Shown here piece by piece: positions 1 through 11,561 of a DNA stretch of 64,000 nucleotides. The stretch spans positions 964,381-1,028,380 of the forward strand of contig NW_001865049.1 of NCBI RefSeq assembly GCF_000002865.3, read 5' to 3'. The stretch comes from Monosiga brevicollis MX1 (lineage: Eukaryota; Opisthokonta; Choanoflagellata; Craspedida; Salpingoecidae). The notes under the pieces were generated by a model. The model was not told where the DNA came from and ran no database searches. It was given only the letters and a program-made list of their open reading frames with translations. Both the position numbers and the translations under genes were made by a program. How positions within the stretch are numbered: position 1 is the stretch's first letter; each line of letters begins with the position of its first letter.

Positions 1-151
1 TCGCGCGTTGGCATCCCCTTTACCTTTATCCTGCGTGACATTCTTCAGTTCGACAAGGTACGACATGCCCTTCCTCCCCGCTCCTCCCCACTTCTCCCGT
101 CGCTACTCAGTTCCTCTGTGTTTCTTCGTTTTCCTCCCCCTCTTCTATTTC

Positions 152-182
<31 letters not shown>

Positions 183-837
183 GTTTTCCTTGCCCTCTCC
201 ACCAACGCGCGGTCGCAATTTCATGGCTGGGCCCGAACGATAGACCATCGAAGACGCTCGCCAACGCATCGCCGATGCGCCACGCACCTGCAACCTGATT
301 CTGGGTGTTGGTGACGGTAAATCGAGCGAGTTTAACGGTATCGAATACTCATACTCGGTGGCCCGCTTCTTTACCGATACCGATAACGAACCCGTCGCCG
401 ACTGGCACCCGCGCATCAATGACATTGTCTACTACGGCATGGACTGGCTCTGCCCGGGCTACAACCAGGTCCTTGGCGAGCAGCTTCAAAAGCACCATGG
501 CAACATCACGGCGGAGAACACGATCCGCGACATCACCGCCATTACCCAAACCGGTGACCTTCACATTGCCATTTACGACCTCGAGCATCAAATCCTTCAC
601 ACCGCCAACGCGCGCCGCGACTCTGCCGATGGGCCCAACTACGCCTACCAGCGTCCGTTTGTCAAGGTATGCACCAGCCTCTTTTTTTCCATGTGCAAAG
701 CAGCGCCTGGGCGCCCTGCATGCCAAAGCGCACGTCACGTCACTCGATCATTGCGTTGACCCTTGCCCTGCGTGCCCGTACACCCTTCCTCAATTCCTTA
801 GTTGGACATGAAGGCTCTCTTCGAAGTAACCCTCTAA
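1..837 (+). CDS. C-terminal part of an Ntn-hydrolase of the AAT / dcd1-like family (5' partial)
   Basis: Three exons can be joined: 1-57, 244-666 and 802-837, all phase 0, with GT-AG introns. The 5' part lies outside the window. The translation runs from an RVGIPFTFILRD-like stretch through NLILGVGDGKSSEF and NDIVYYGMDWLCPGYN to QTGDLHIAIYDLE, and ends KLDMKALFEVTL. From memory this matches the C-terminal half of the Dictyostelium dcd1A/acyltransferase-like group, related to isopenicillin-N acyltransferase and acid-ceramidase-type cysteine amidohydrolases; these are usually lysosomal or secreted. The N-terminal nucleophile cysteine would be upstream and is not visible, so activity cannot be judged. 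Intron 1 holds a (CT)n run. I am sure it is a gene, less sure of the exact family. Confidence 0.62.
157..182. repeat. (CT)n microsatellite in an intron
   Basis: A short pure CT dinucleotide run inside the first intron of the AAT-like gene. It probably extends the polypyrimidine-rich intron and has no coding value. Confidence 0.9.
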
Positions 838-1363
838 ACGGGATTGATTTTGAAAAAATGGCCTTGGCTTCCTTCCCATGCGCCACTGTGTTCCCGCCTC
901 TTCTTGGTTTTGGCGAAGTATACGACACGCCCTGCTTGTTCAAGTAATTGAGGCCGTGCTGACATCTCCCCCCACCACCTCTTCACCCAACAACACACAA
1001 CACCACCAACCCGTGTACTCTTGACCATCATTGCACATTCATCATGCCAGCGACCACGAGTGCAACTAGTCCATCGTTGACGTCGCGATATTTGGCTTCG
1101 GTCATGCCACCAGATTCCACCTGAGTGTAGGCCTCGCCCTCTTCATCAAGCTCATCAAACTCCTCGTGTTTGTCGTATTCGAGATCCTGCTGCTCACCGG
1201 CCAGTCACAAAGGCTTGCCCGCTGCTGGACAGCACGACACGCCATCACAATACAAAATAAAATTTTAATGTTCATCCACAACGAATCAAAAGCTTTCCCT
1301 CTTTCTTCTGAATTTTTTCATTTATTTTTTTTTTTCAAAGGACTCCAAAGCTGACAGGACGAG
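838..1363. other. Intergenic stretch with one candidate minus exon
   Basis: Apart from the candidate minus-strand exon (1028-1186) this interval holds low-complexity CA/CT-rich DNA, a possible plus-strand polyadenylation signal (aataaa near 1255) and a T-run before 1336. I see no other gene. Confidence 0.5.
1028..1186 (-). CDS. Candidate terminal exon of an unrecognised minus-strand gene
   Basis: On the minus strand a 53-codon stretch opens after a cag acceptor (exon from 1186) and ends at TGA (1028-1030). It begins DLEYDKHEEFDELDEEGEAY, continues acidic, and ends with a small hydrophobic segment (LVALVVAGMMNVQ). The composition looks coded. No start codon or upstream exon could be joined convincingly, and the small plus-strand gene at 1364 lies just upstream. 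It could be the last exon of a gene whose other exons I missed, or chance. No function is assigned. Confidence 0.33.
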   Translation of the reverse strand, partial: DLEYDKHEEFDELDEEGEAYTQVESGGMTEAKYRDVNDGLVALVVAGMMNVQ

Positions 1364-1656
1364 ATGGCGGCCGATGACGGGCCCAAAGCGGGCGATTCCT
1401 TGCCGTTGGCCGGGTCAGATTATCTTCTGTACGGCCTATTAGTAGCTGCCTTGGTCATATTTGTTCGTCGCCTCCTGCATACGCCCGCTAATCCTCTGGT
1501 CAGTTCCTCCACCCGCTACTTTTGCTCCACCTCACCATGTTGAATCTTCGAAGCCGGCTCCGTTCTCCTCCTGTCGATTCATGAGGTAACGCTTGGATAC
1601 ATGCACAGAAGGGCAGTGCCCGTCGCATGGACGTTGATGCTGGCAAGCAAGACTAA
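1364..1656 (+). CDS. Small single-pass membrane protein, unrecognised
   Basis: Two exons (1364-1498 and 1609-1656, phase 0, gtcagt donor, cacag acceptor) give a 60-residue protein. It starts MAADDGPKAGDSLPLAGSDY, then has one hydrophobic helix (residues about 21-35, YGLLVAALVIFV) followed by RRLLHTPANPL and a charged tail ending DVDAGKQD. The arginines after the helix suggest the C-terminus faces the cytosol. I do not recognise the family; many small integral membrane proteins look like this. A T-rich stretch precedes the ATG. Short length makes the call tentative. Confidence 0.42.
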
Positions 1657-2313
1657 GGATTTGCGGCAGATTGACGAAGCAAAATCTCTTCGTCTCACTC
1701 CCAACCGATGCACGCTTTTCCCTGCTCCCTCTCCCGTCGCATGGCATCGCAACGGACTGTCCTGAAGGCCAAGGCGTTCAGCCTTGATCCATGCCGTACC
1801 GCCTGAGCTTCATTTACGTGTTTGAATATGCGATCCAGGCTTCACCCTGCTCGCTCCGCGCTTGTTCACAGCCGTGCTGACTGAGCAAGCCATCAACTTG
1901 ATGTGACTAAATCTGAAATTCGACCCCTCAACTTGTTATAAATCACTCAAAAGGATGAATCGGCAAATAAGCGGCTTCACTTCACAAGCACACGAGGAAG
2001 AAGAAAAAAAAGGGAGGAAGTGCAAGGGCTAACTACACGGACTTGGAGAGCAGGAGCAAGGCAGGGCACGCGCGTTGCACGAGGTTCCCAAGCCTGCCAT
2101 GCTAAAGCAACACGCATCACAACTACACGAGACAACAGCAAACATGCAACAGAGCCAAGTCACAACTCGTTCCAACAACATGCGCCGCAGAAGCCTCAAA
2201 AGTCTTCACTCAGCAAGCGATCAATCTCGTTGTCCATATCCTATGGGCCCAAACGCAGTACGTGGCAAAATGAGAAGAGTGCTCAACCACCCCCGGCAGC
2301 GCCGGGACAGGGC
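1657..2313. other. Intergenic, no supported gene
   Basis: Convergent spacer between the small membrane-protein gene and the minus-strand zinc-finger gene. It contains AT-rich patches (around 1920-2000) and some open frames without coding character. Presumably it carries the two 3' UTRs. Confidence 0.5.
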
Positions 2314-3706
2314 TCAGTGCCATCCGGCTCTCAATACACAAACGCAAGGCACACTCACAAGAGCAGGCGGTTCCGAGTCTGATGTAGGCTTTGTTTCGGA
2401 CGACTTTCGAACGGAGCTGCGGCGTCCAGTGGAAGGCATTGAATCATTATCCAGCAACAACTCGAGATCGTCATCATCGTAAATCTTCTCGTTGTCTTTG
2501 CCCGCAGACAAAGCCTCTTGACGCATCTCTTCCATCAGCGCCTGTGCGTTCATAGGCGCAGACGTCGCCGCTGAAGAAGGACTGGGCGATGCTGTCACGG
2601 GCGTCTTGCGCGCCTCGGCGCCAGGACCAGAGGAAGAAGATGCGCGTGTTGGAGTGGTCCCGGGTTGCTTCGCAGTGGTCGCTGGAATGGGTTTGGGCGC
2701 AGTGGCGTTGGTGGTTGGTGCCATGCGCGGGGTTGGCTTTGAAATTGACACGGGAGCCGGTACGGCGCGCTTGACCTTGGTGGCGGGGGGCTCAGCAGAT
2801 GATGATGCACTTTTGTTGGGCTGAGTCGGAGCCACGGATGTGCTGGAGGGAGTCTGCTGCGGGTGGCTAGAAGCGCGCTTGGCTGATGAAACAGCAGACT
2901 CTGCACTGCCCGCAGCGCGACCGGCCGTCACAGTCGGTTTGGTCCCACTTGCGACGGCCTGTGTTCGAAGAGAAGGAGAAGCACTCTTGCGACGTGCCTG
3001 GGCAGAATCGGCGGCTAAAGAACGAGTCAAACCAAGCAAACAAGCAGCCATGAGCACGCCACGCCACACACCCAGTTTGTCATCATCCAAGTGAAAGAGC
3101 GGGGGGGAAAGAGTTTTTTTTTTTTTTTTTTCAGAGGTTCAATCATCAGAATTCAGCCCGACTGCAAAACCTCGCATCAAAGACGAGTGCCCAATCATGG
3201 GACTGCCCACCAACCTCGTTTTGCTTGAGCTGCTTCGCTCGACGCTTTGGCAACTGCACGAATAACGTTGGCAACCGCGGTGGTGCTGCCATCGCCCTTG
3301 GCCCGCTTGGCGGGACGGGCTTCCTTGGAGGGGGCCAATGACCGGTGCGTTGCCGCCGCCGGCGGTGACGTGCTCTTCTTCGGAGCCGCTACGCGATTAG
3401 CACGAATAGTACTCTGAGATGAGGCCTCTTTCTGGTTCGGCGCGGTAACGCGAGCCGGTTGTTGGCGGCCCTGTGGCTGCTGATGGCGCTGACTCTGCAC
3501 TGGTTGTCCCTTTGCGTTGTTGGGTTGCTGAGAGGGCGACTGCGGTTGGGAAGCCGGGGACGTAGCCCCCGGGCCCTTAATCCGATCAAAAATGGAAGAC
3601 CTCTTGGCTGTTGTTTTCGAGACAGGCACCGTGGAGGGTGCAGTTGCGGGGGTGGACACTGGAAGATGAAGCAATGAACGATGACAGCAGTTAGGTGGGC
3701 GATGAC

Positions 3707-3743
<37 letters not shown>

Positions 3744-6293
3744 GGTTATCTCGCAGCACAGATTGTTCAAGCAGGACACAAACCTTGTGGCTGGGCGGAG
3801 GAGCGACGTGGCGCGAGTATGGTCGAGGTTGCTGGCGCCACCACCGCGGTGGTGGTGGTGCGAGGGGGTGAATCGGAATGCTTGGCGATCAAAGCGGCGA
3901 CCAATGAACCTTGTCTGCTCGAGTGATACATGTGCACGATCGCCGGGAATATGAGCGCATCGCGCCACCCAGCAGTTGCAAAGCCAGGGGAAGTGTCAGC
4001 GCAGAAGACGGTCGACATACTTGTTTGATTGTTGCAGAGCAGCTTCGTCGTGGCGGCGAATGTTGTGCTCGATGTGTCGCAAGCGACCATTGATGCGAAC
4101 TGTGCCTGGCCCTTGTTCGACTGCCGTAGTTGTGGCTGATACAGGTGGGGCGGTTCGCACAGCAGGCGCATCGGTCACATGAGATGTCGTAGCTGAAGCC
4201 TTCTTGGAGCTGAGGCGATCAAAGATGGAATTGTTGCGCTGTACGGGTTGTGCGGGCTGTGTGGCCAGCCGTGCTGATGCTGGTGTGGATGAAATCGTAG
4301 TAGCAGTTGCGGGCGTGTGGTGGGCGCTCGGCGCCAAGGCGGATAGAGAGATCTTGGTGGTTGGGGCGACTGAAGAGGAGGGACGCTGTGCATCACTTTG
4401 CGCAGCTTGCCGGGCTTGCTGCTGTCGCTGACGCTCCTGCATCTGTTGCTGTTGCCGGCGGCGGATATCGAGCAGCTGCTCCTGCAGCCTCAGCTCCTTT
4501 TGGAGCTGTTGTGGCGTCTGGAACTGCATGGGCGCTGGGGGTACCATCGCTGCATTGGGGTGGGGCTGAATTCCGGGCGTAAAGATGGCATTCTGCCGCC
4601 TATAGTCCGCCTCGGGTAGGAAGGCACGACCGTTTGTCGCCTGAAAAAAGGCCGGAGATTGGTTGGTGGTGGTGGTGGTGGGGACGAAAGCAGGGGCATC
4701 CGGTCGCAAGGTTGGCGCCTGTGCTGGTGCTGGTGCTGGTGCTGGTGCTGGTGCTGGTGCTGGTGCTGGTGCTGGTACCGACGTCTGGCTCAATGTGTTT
4801 CGTGCAATAGCACGCGGTTTGCTGTGAAGGTAGGGGCAATTGGGGCGGGTACAGCCAGAAGGCTGGGTTTCCCAATAGCAAGGCTGGTGGGTGCGGTCTC
4901 GCTCATCGGCATAGTGACGGAGGGGACAGTCCATGTTGATGCAAGCGTTCTGCTGCCATTGCGGGCATACGGTGCTGATGCGTTGGGCAGATACGCTGTG
5001 GCGAAAGGGGCACGCGGCACCCTAGAATAAAAAAGCGTGCAAGGCAATGGACGGAAAAAGGGCAATGACGAGACGAAGGCCGCAGCAGGGGGGAAAAAGT
5101 GGAAAAAGGGAAAATGCGTCGCTGGTCAAGTCGTGTGGACACAGAGAGAAAAAAAGACAAAGGTGGGGCGCCGCGGCGTTGAGAAGAGTGGAAGGGCTGG
5201 TCTGTAAGAAGGCTCAGCGAGTGCGCGATGCGGGGGCCAACACCGCGACACTGCCGCAAAGACTGGGAACGCAGGAGAGAAGGCGCTGAAGAATGGTCTT
5301 GGGACCTCGCCCGAGGGCAATTTCAGGACGCAACCTTCTGGCCAAAAAAATTTGCCCTTTTCATCGCTCCTCTCCACTCTGGTGGAGTTGAAATTGAGCA
5401 GGGAGAAATGGGACAAGGCTGGTCCCAGTCTGTGCGGCAACTTCCACGCAGCCAGCGCCTCTCGGCGGTCGCCTTGTCCAACGTGAGATGAGATGAACCG
5501 CGGGCGGGAGGACAGAATATCATGTCGCGAATGGGTGCCGGGCACAAGAACCGGAATCCCCGGTTCAACGAGGAAGATCAAACACGTGCATCAAAAAAAG
5601 ACGCTACGTTGGACAAGCGGCGACCGACCAAGAAGCCGGTACTGCATGGAAATTGGCTGGGGTGTTGCGATGCTTTAAGAAGCAGCAAGCAGGCCCATGA
5701 CCCGGAAAGGATCAAAAGACAACTTGTCCAGCAACATCGCGTAGGCGACTGACTAAGAGCCAGTGTCGCGGCGGGCAGAAGCATAGGTACAAGGGGCAGC
5801 GTCCTCTGGCCTGATGTCTGCTGACGGCGTACAACGGGCTTGGGTTGCAGATGGTGCCTCCAGCAGACCTGACCCGCTTCCTGTCTGCGTGCATTGCACA
5901 CAGACAGGAAGAACTCCGCACGTCCACGACACAGGACAGGAGAGGCACAGCAGCTTGTGATTTTCGTCTCGCTCTTGTTTTTCCTGTGGTGCCTTTTTTT
6001 TTCTTTTTTTTTTTTTTTTTTTTCATCGGGTGTCTTTACTACCAAATCCCGAGCGAGCATCTCTCCCTCCTAATTCCCACTTTTTGATCTGACTGACACA
6101 ACCAGGCACATTGACAAGAATGTCTGGGATGGCTGGGATGGAGCGAAAACCGTACCTTGCGACAAGAAGAGAAGAGAAAAAAGCGGCAGTCGTTGAGAGC
6201 CGAGTTGGCACCGGGGGTCGGCAGAGCCGCACCCTCGTAGTTGGCAAAGTGCGCCATTGAAGGTGGTGTGTCGGACCTTGCACTCGCAATCAA
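2314..6293 (-). CDS. ZC3H11A: ZC3H11A-like CCCH zinc-finger protein
   Basis: Five minus-strand exons join in phase: 6293-6156, 5021-4021, 3914-3784, 3658-3215 and 3014-2314, giving 804 residues from the ATG at 6293 (a second ATG at 6257 would give 792). Three N-terminal CCCH fingers match the animal ZC3H11A arrangement: C-x7-C-x5-C-x3-H (CRFFLFSSCRKGAACPFRH, split by intron 1), C-x7-C-x4-C-x3-H (CPQWQQNACINMDCPLRH) and C-x8-C-x4-C-x3-H (CYWETQPSGCTRPNCPYLH). The rest is Pro/Ala/Ser/Gln-rich and disordered, with NNSIFDRLSSKK and SSIFDRIKG as short recurring motifs and an acidic tail near YDDDDLELLLDND. ZC3H11A is a nuclear mRNA-export factor linked to TREX; that role is inferred. Intron 1 is unusually long (1134 bp). 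A gtgagt donor-like site near the 3' end means the last residues could differ. Confidence 0.85.
3711..3740. repeat. (AC)n microsatellite in intron 3 of the CCCH gene
   Basis: A pure CA/AC dinucleotide run lying between exons 3 and 4 of the ZC3H11A-like gene. Confidence 0.9.
4722..4777. repeat. In-frame hexanucleotide repeat (GGTGCT) encoding Ala-Pro repeats
   Basis: About nine GGTGCT units on the plus strand read as alternating Ala and Pro in the minus-strand ZC3H11A-like protein, just after the zinc fingers. A six-base unit changes length without shifting frame, so this is a likely polymorphic coding repeat. Confidence 0.85.
5022..6155 (-). other. Long first intron of the CCCH gene
   Basis: Intron between the two halves of the first CCCH finger, with donor AAG|gtacgg at 6155 and acceptor ttctag at 5022. 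It contains a T-run near 6000-6022 and no exon that I could support. Open frames here lack coding character. Confidence 0.7.
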
Positions 6294-6370
6294 GTCAAGG
6301 CTTGAGAACGGAGTGCGCTCGTCGATACGAGCGATATCTTGGTGTGTCCTCTCACCAAATCAAAAAGTCT

Positions 6371-6374
6371 GCCT

Positions 6375-6415
<41 letters not shown>

Positions 6416-6423
6416 TCGTCGTC
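6371..6423. repeat. (GTC)n trinucleotide repeat
   Basis: Imperfect gtc/ggc triplet array upstream of the ZC3H11A-like start, within the shared head-to-head intergenic region. Confidence 0.8.
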
Positions 6424-6852
6424 GGGAAACGAATGTTGGGACGCAGCGACAATCGCCACACCTCGCACATTAACTTTGGACTCGGTCCAAAACTTAGTAG
6501 CAAATCGTGGCAAACTTCAATGCAAAAGCACGGGGGATCAGTGGCTCATCAAAAAGGCGAGCCCCGCCGTGACGCTGCCCTTTTCACGGCAGAAAGAGTG
6601 AGAGAGTGAGAGAGAGAGAGAGAGAAAATGCAAGAAAAAGCGTTTTCAAAGCGAGAGAGTGAGATCTGGCAGAATGTGTTGTGGAGAGATGTTGCCAGAC
6701 ACGGTGCTCGTTCATGCTTAAAACACAAGGTCTTTCAGAGATGAGGCGCCAGTCGTTCCAACGACAAGAGATAACGTGAAAAGGTTTAGCATCCGCTTGC
6801 AAGCGATGATTGTCAGAAATTTACTGCCCGTTTGCGTTTGCAGACATCGCAC

Positions 6853-7212
<360 letters not shown>

Positions 7213-7309
7213 CGCGCGCGCGTGAACTGCTGAGCTGGGTGACGGGGGGCGATCGATCGAGGGACGCTTTGGAGATTGCTGCGGCGTTTGATGTAGAATT
7301 GGTACAACC

Positions 7310-7366
7310 CGGCACGAATCGGCACAACTCGGCACGACTCGGCACGACTCGGCGCGACTCGGCACT
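7310..7366. repeat. Short tandem repeat of about 10 bp (ggcacgactc)
   Basis: Five to six imperfect copies of a ten-base unit (ggcacgactc, ggcacaactc, ggcgcgactc) lie directly 5' of the ZIP9 ATG, probably in its promoter or 5' UTR. Spaced tandem copies could be a protein-binding array; that is speculation. Confidence 0.75.
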
Positions 7367-7401
7367 GACGCGTTGGGATCGGGTTGTGACGCTGTCCGAA
7401 C

Positions 7402-9263
7402 ATGGCGCGTTTGGTGTGGCCGAGGCAGAGTGGTCTGCTTCTGGGTGTTGTTGTGGTGGTGGTGTCGCTGTTGGCAGCCAGGCTCGAGGCCGCAGAACTG
7501 AATCATGAGCACCACGAAGATGACGCTGCCACCACGTCGGATGAGACGTCTCACCAAAACACCCTCATTCAATTCTTCCTCATGACAGCCGCCATGTTTG
7601 TGGGCGCCTTTGCCGCGGGTTACCTGCCCTTTCTTCTGCAGCTCTCGCCGGAACGGTAAGCCAAGCTCTCCGGCTGGTCCTGATCGGATTGGGTCCATCA
7701 ACCTCTTTTTGCCTTGGAGTACCACCATGCTGTTTGTCAATGATCTGCACCGCGCGCAAGTCGACACGACCCGCATTGCCTCATTGGAATCGGTTGCATG
7801 TGGGATTTGGCTAGATTCAAGGCCATCAACGTCGTCGGCGCTGGTGTGCTCCTGGGCACGGCCCTCATCGTCATCATTCCAGAAGGCATGCACATGATGC
7901 AGGCTGCTCAGGCCCAGTATGCCGAGACCCTCGCCCAGGCCACCACGACTGAGCACCTCAGTGAGACTCACGAGCATCAACACGAACTCGAACACGAACA
8001 CGAACACGGCCATGGTCATGGCCACGAACACGCAGCCGGGGAATGGATCATTGGCGCCAGCATCACCCTTGGGTTTGCTCTCATGCTTGTTGTCGAACGA
8101 CTCAGCGGTGGCCACCACAGCCACGAACATCAGCCTGCCAAGCGCTCCCTGCCCACCAGTGGCATGTGCGTCCCCTCGGGCCCCGCGAAACCTCTGCTCG
8201 CTTCGTTTCAGCTCGACTCACTGTGCCCCTCCTTCTTGGCCTCGCCATGTTCCACAGTGAGGATTCTTCCAGTACTGCAAATACAGCCCCACCCTTGACA
8301 GCTTTTGTCGGCTTGGTCATCCACGCCTTTGTCGATGGCGTCGCCTTGGGTACGTACGAACGGCTCTCCTTTCATTCATCTCGCGACCTTGTCTGTGCTC
8401 CCCCGCGAGCTTTATGCGTTGGTCGTGCATGGCTTGATATCTGACTCTCACCTCGATCTTGCGCCTGTGTGGGGGTGCGGGACTGGCTCGAGCAGGGGCC
8501 ACTGCAGGACAGGGTCACCTCGACACTTCATTCTTGATTTTCGGAGCCATCATGCTGCACAAAGGTATGTGGCCGATGCGGTTTGCCAAGCCTGACTCTA
8601 TTTGTTTGCTCGTGGACTCATCTCTTACGCGTGTGGAATTCAGCGCCCGCTGCTTTTGGGTTGACAACCTTTCTCATGCAAACCAGCCTCAAGCACCGTG
8701 ACGTACGACGCCAACTGCTTCTTTTTGCTGCCGCCGCGCCGGTGCGTTTGCTTGTTGGCTGGTTTTCGTTAGGTTGGCTCAGATGAGCCTCCGCCAACAG
8801 CCACTCTGTTTGGTGTGACCGCTTTTTACATGTATGCTGCCCGGGTCGCTTCTAGATTGGTGCGGTGGTGACGTTTTACGCACTGTCCCTGGGCCTCTTC
8901 TCATACCAACTGCAAAGCCTGGCCGTCGTCATGCTGTTCTCAGGTAATGGCAATGATTGTCTCTGGATGGCCTTTGGCTGGGATGACCCCGCTTGCTGAA
9001 CTTTTTGTCACATTCAAAAGAAATGGAGCTCCACGGCCCACGAAAGGAACAGAAAAGGGGAAGGGCCCGCTGACTCGTGGCTTTGATATCTATCTATTCT
9101 GATGTCGCGTTTGGTATTATTAGGCGGCACGTTCTTGTTCGTGTCGACGATGCACATTCTTCCCGAAGTCATGGGGCATGAGCCCCTCTCTTGGGGTTAC
9201 ACGGGCCTCCTCGTGAGCTCGATGCTCTTCCCAATCCTCATCAACTTTGAGCACGGCCACTGA
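7402..9263 (+). CDS. SLC39A9: ZIP family zinc transporter, ZIP9 type
   Basis: Seven exons (7402-7655, 7815-8165, 8258-8349, 8496-8564, 8644-8741, 8856-8943, 9124-9263) keep phase throughout and give 363 residues. After a hydrophobic leader, TM1 ([16 protein letters not shown]) and a [18 protein letters not shown] segment are followed by a His/Glu-rich cytosolic loop of HEHEHGH type, then the metal-site helix [12 protein letters not shown] and the [15 protein letters not shown] helix with the second binding motif. The end, [16 protein letters not shown], matches human SLC39A9. ZIP9 moves zinc into the cytosol from the Golgi or cell surface; direction and place are inferred. The joins GVALG|ATAGQG and AAAP|IGAVVTF agree with the family. 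Confidence 0.9.
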
Positions 9264-9744
9264 TGCGCCGCGTCTGCGACCACGTGGTGCAACACGTGTC
9301 ATCCCTATGTCACACGCGGGGCACGCAGCGGACCCAAGGTGATGGTGAGCTGAGTAGGGGCGGCGATGACCGGCACTGCGCAACGACATGGGTGCCCTTG
9401 AGTGTAGCGCTGGTGGTGTGAGAGAAAAAAAAAAAAAAAAGAAAGAAAGAAAAAGAAAAAAAGGCCCATCGCGTCGCGTGGGTGCTTCTTTGTGGCCGAG
9501 TATGTATTGTGTGCCTGGGCCAGCACGTGCTGTTGTAGGCCCATGTTGAACCAGAGTGCTCGCCGTGCGGGTGGTGTTGAATCGAAGTCATTGACATGTG
9601 TCGTCGCGCCAACGGCAAGAGAAGACGCGGTGCTTACCAGAAGTAGGCTACCGAGCGTGGTTCAGAAAAGCCGACATCAAACTCAATGTCTACAGGGAAA
9701 CACATGGCAACCACCAGTCAGATGGGACTATGCACCTGTGCACA
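9264..9744. other. Convergent spacer, no gene seen
   Basis: Tail-to-tail region between ZIP9 and the minus-strand unknown gene. It carries an A-rich tract at about 9425-9463 and otherwise unremarkable DNA, presumably 3' UTRs. Confidence 0.55.
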
Positions 9745-11561
9745 CTAGCGTGCCGCTTGTGTGGGCGAGCCCGCACCTTCAACGGAGACCCATGACTGGT
9801 CAATGCGACGAATGTCAGTGGCAACCGCTTCGTTCGTGGCGGCGGGGCATATTTCAATGAGGTCCTCGATGATGGTTTCGCGCATTGAGCGTGGCTCATC
9901 TGACTTCTCGGTGTCGTCAGCGATGTCAAGGAGCATGCCCTCAGAGTAGGGACTGAGGGCCTCCCACAGCATGATGACTGCGTCCACCGTGTGGTCAAAC
10001 TCAAACTCAGCTTCGAGTGCCAGGCCAACATCGAGCGCGGGGTCGGATGCGCAAGCGGTGGTCATAATGGAGCCGGTGGGGTTGGACATGGTGGATTGTG
10101 CCATGGGCGGCACGTCGGTGCGCTTGGTGAAGCCCATCTCTACGCTGCTGTGTCTACGCATTGGCATGGTGGGCGGGGCTGTGCTGGGACGGCCGGCCTG
10201 AGCCTCGTGCCCTTCAGTTACCGAGGTGGGTCGCCTCGAGGTGGACTGGCCAGCTGCTGGGGCTTGGGAATGAGCTGTGTGACGCAACTCCATCATGTGC
10301 TGCACAAAGCCCCAGCGACCGCGCGCCGAGTGGGGCATGGGAAAGTCGGGGTACCAGTCAGAAGAAAAGGAGGACCAGGATGCCACTTCAAGGCTTTTGC
10401 AGTAAAAACCTAGGGCTTGGCTGACGGCATGGGTGTAGTCTGTACGCCGACGCCGGCGAATGTTGGCGTGGGCCTGGCGATGGGCCTGGGCCAGCGTATC
10501 CAGATTACCCAGGGCCACGGAGCGTCGCCGAATGCTGGGCGCCGGTTGGGCCTGAGCGGCCATGTGCTGCTCGTGTGCAATGCGGGTGCGCAGCTCCTCC
10601 TCGGTGGCTGGCCGCACCTCCAGAAAGGCGCTATTGCGCAGCGAGCGCAGTCTATTGGTCAGGTCATTGAGCATGCGCCACCCACCCAAAAGCTGATTGT
10701 TGTTGTGACAGCTGGAAGAGCAAGGCGCGAGTGAGGTGAGCAGCCGCGTACGGTCTGAAGCGCAAGAACGCAAGGCGCAGGCTGATAGCCCGTCCGAGCG
10801 CGCTTACCTGTCTGATGTGTCGCGGTACATAAAGCGGCGCAACGGGCCATCTGGGGTGAGAAAGTCGCTGGCGGTGGTGAAACGAAACTTGCAAAATGCA
10901 GCGGTCGGACCCTTTAACTTGGGGCTGTCTTGCTGAACAGCGACGCTGGTCACGCCACTCTGATGCTCTGCAATGGTGTCCAGGGTCGGCAGAGTACTCT
11001 CTGTGTTGGTTGTCATGAGGGCGTGCTCGATGAGGTTGTTGCGCTGTTTGGATGGCGTGTCCTGTTCTTCCTCATTCTGATTGTTGTCGCCTTCACTGTG
11101 CAGAAGGCGCCGAATGTGGAAGCCGCAGCCACGAGGCTGGTCGATGGTCTCGTAAAATTCATAGGTTATCATGTCAGGCAGGTCTGACGACCGGACGGCA
11201 TACCATTGCCCGCCTGCAGGCTGGGGCGAAATCATGACTGCGGTTTGAGTCGCTGAGGCTGCTGCTGCTGTGAAGAGTCAACGAGAAAAGGCAAATATGC
11301 CACCGCGCCCAAAAGGATGTGCTCGACGAGCCGCTGATTCTGGTCGAGGACAGCTGAGCGGACGCTGGCCAGCTGTCCTTGGTTGAGTCGCGACCTAGTG
11401 AGTTGGCGTGAACAGGTGCAGGAATGAACAAGGGTGATAATTCGGCGCGAGCACCGCCGCAGACCCTCACAAGCATCTTCATACGTGAGCCGTAAAATTT
11501 TTGGCGTCGTCGAGGCAGCACTTGAGCGTTTCTTTTTCTTTTTTTTGGGCAGAGGCGCCAC
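9745..11561 (-). CDS. Unrecognised conserved-looking protein, 5' end unresolved
   Basis: Two 3' exons are firm: 11267-10808 and 10711-9745, joined in phase (TSD|SCHNNN). They encode ITYEFYETIDQPRGCGFHIR, a disordered acidic linker, CKFRFTTASDFLTPDGPLRR, then GGWRMLNDLTNRLRSLRNSA, an Arg-rich helix, a Ser/Thr/Pro-rich region and an acidic C-terminus. An upstream stretch (11561 to about 11300) also looks coded (YEDACEGLRRCSRRI, and VRSAVLDQNQRLVEHILLGA), but I could not find a splice that keeps phase into 11267, so the start is open; the first Met of the firm exon is at 11235. I do not recognise the family. There are no transmembrane helices or signal peptide, so probably a cytosolic or nuclear protein. 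Confidence 0.6.

Noticed and set aside
2020-2482. Overlapping plus-strand open frames
   Set aside because: Antisense to the last ZC3H11A-like exon and its 3' region, with random composition.
8762-8812. Possible extra ZIP9 exon ([10 protein letters not shown])
   Set aside because: Direct joining AAAP|IGAVVTF matches the ZIP family and keeps phase; the extra exon is not needed.
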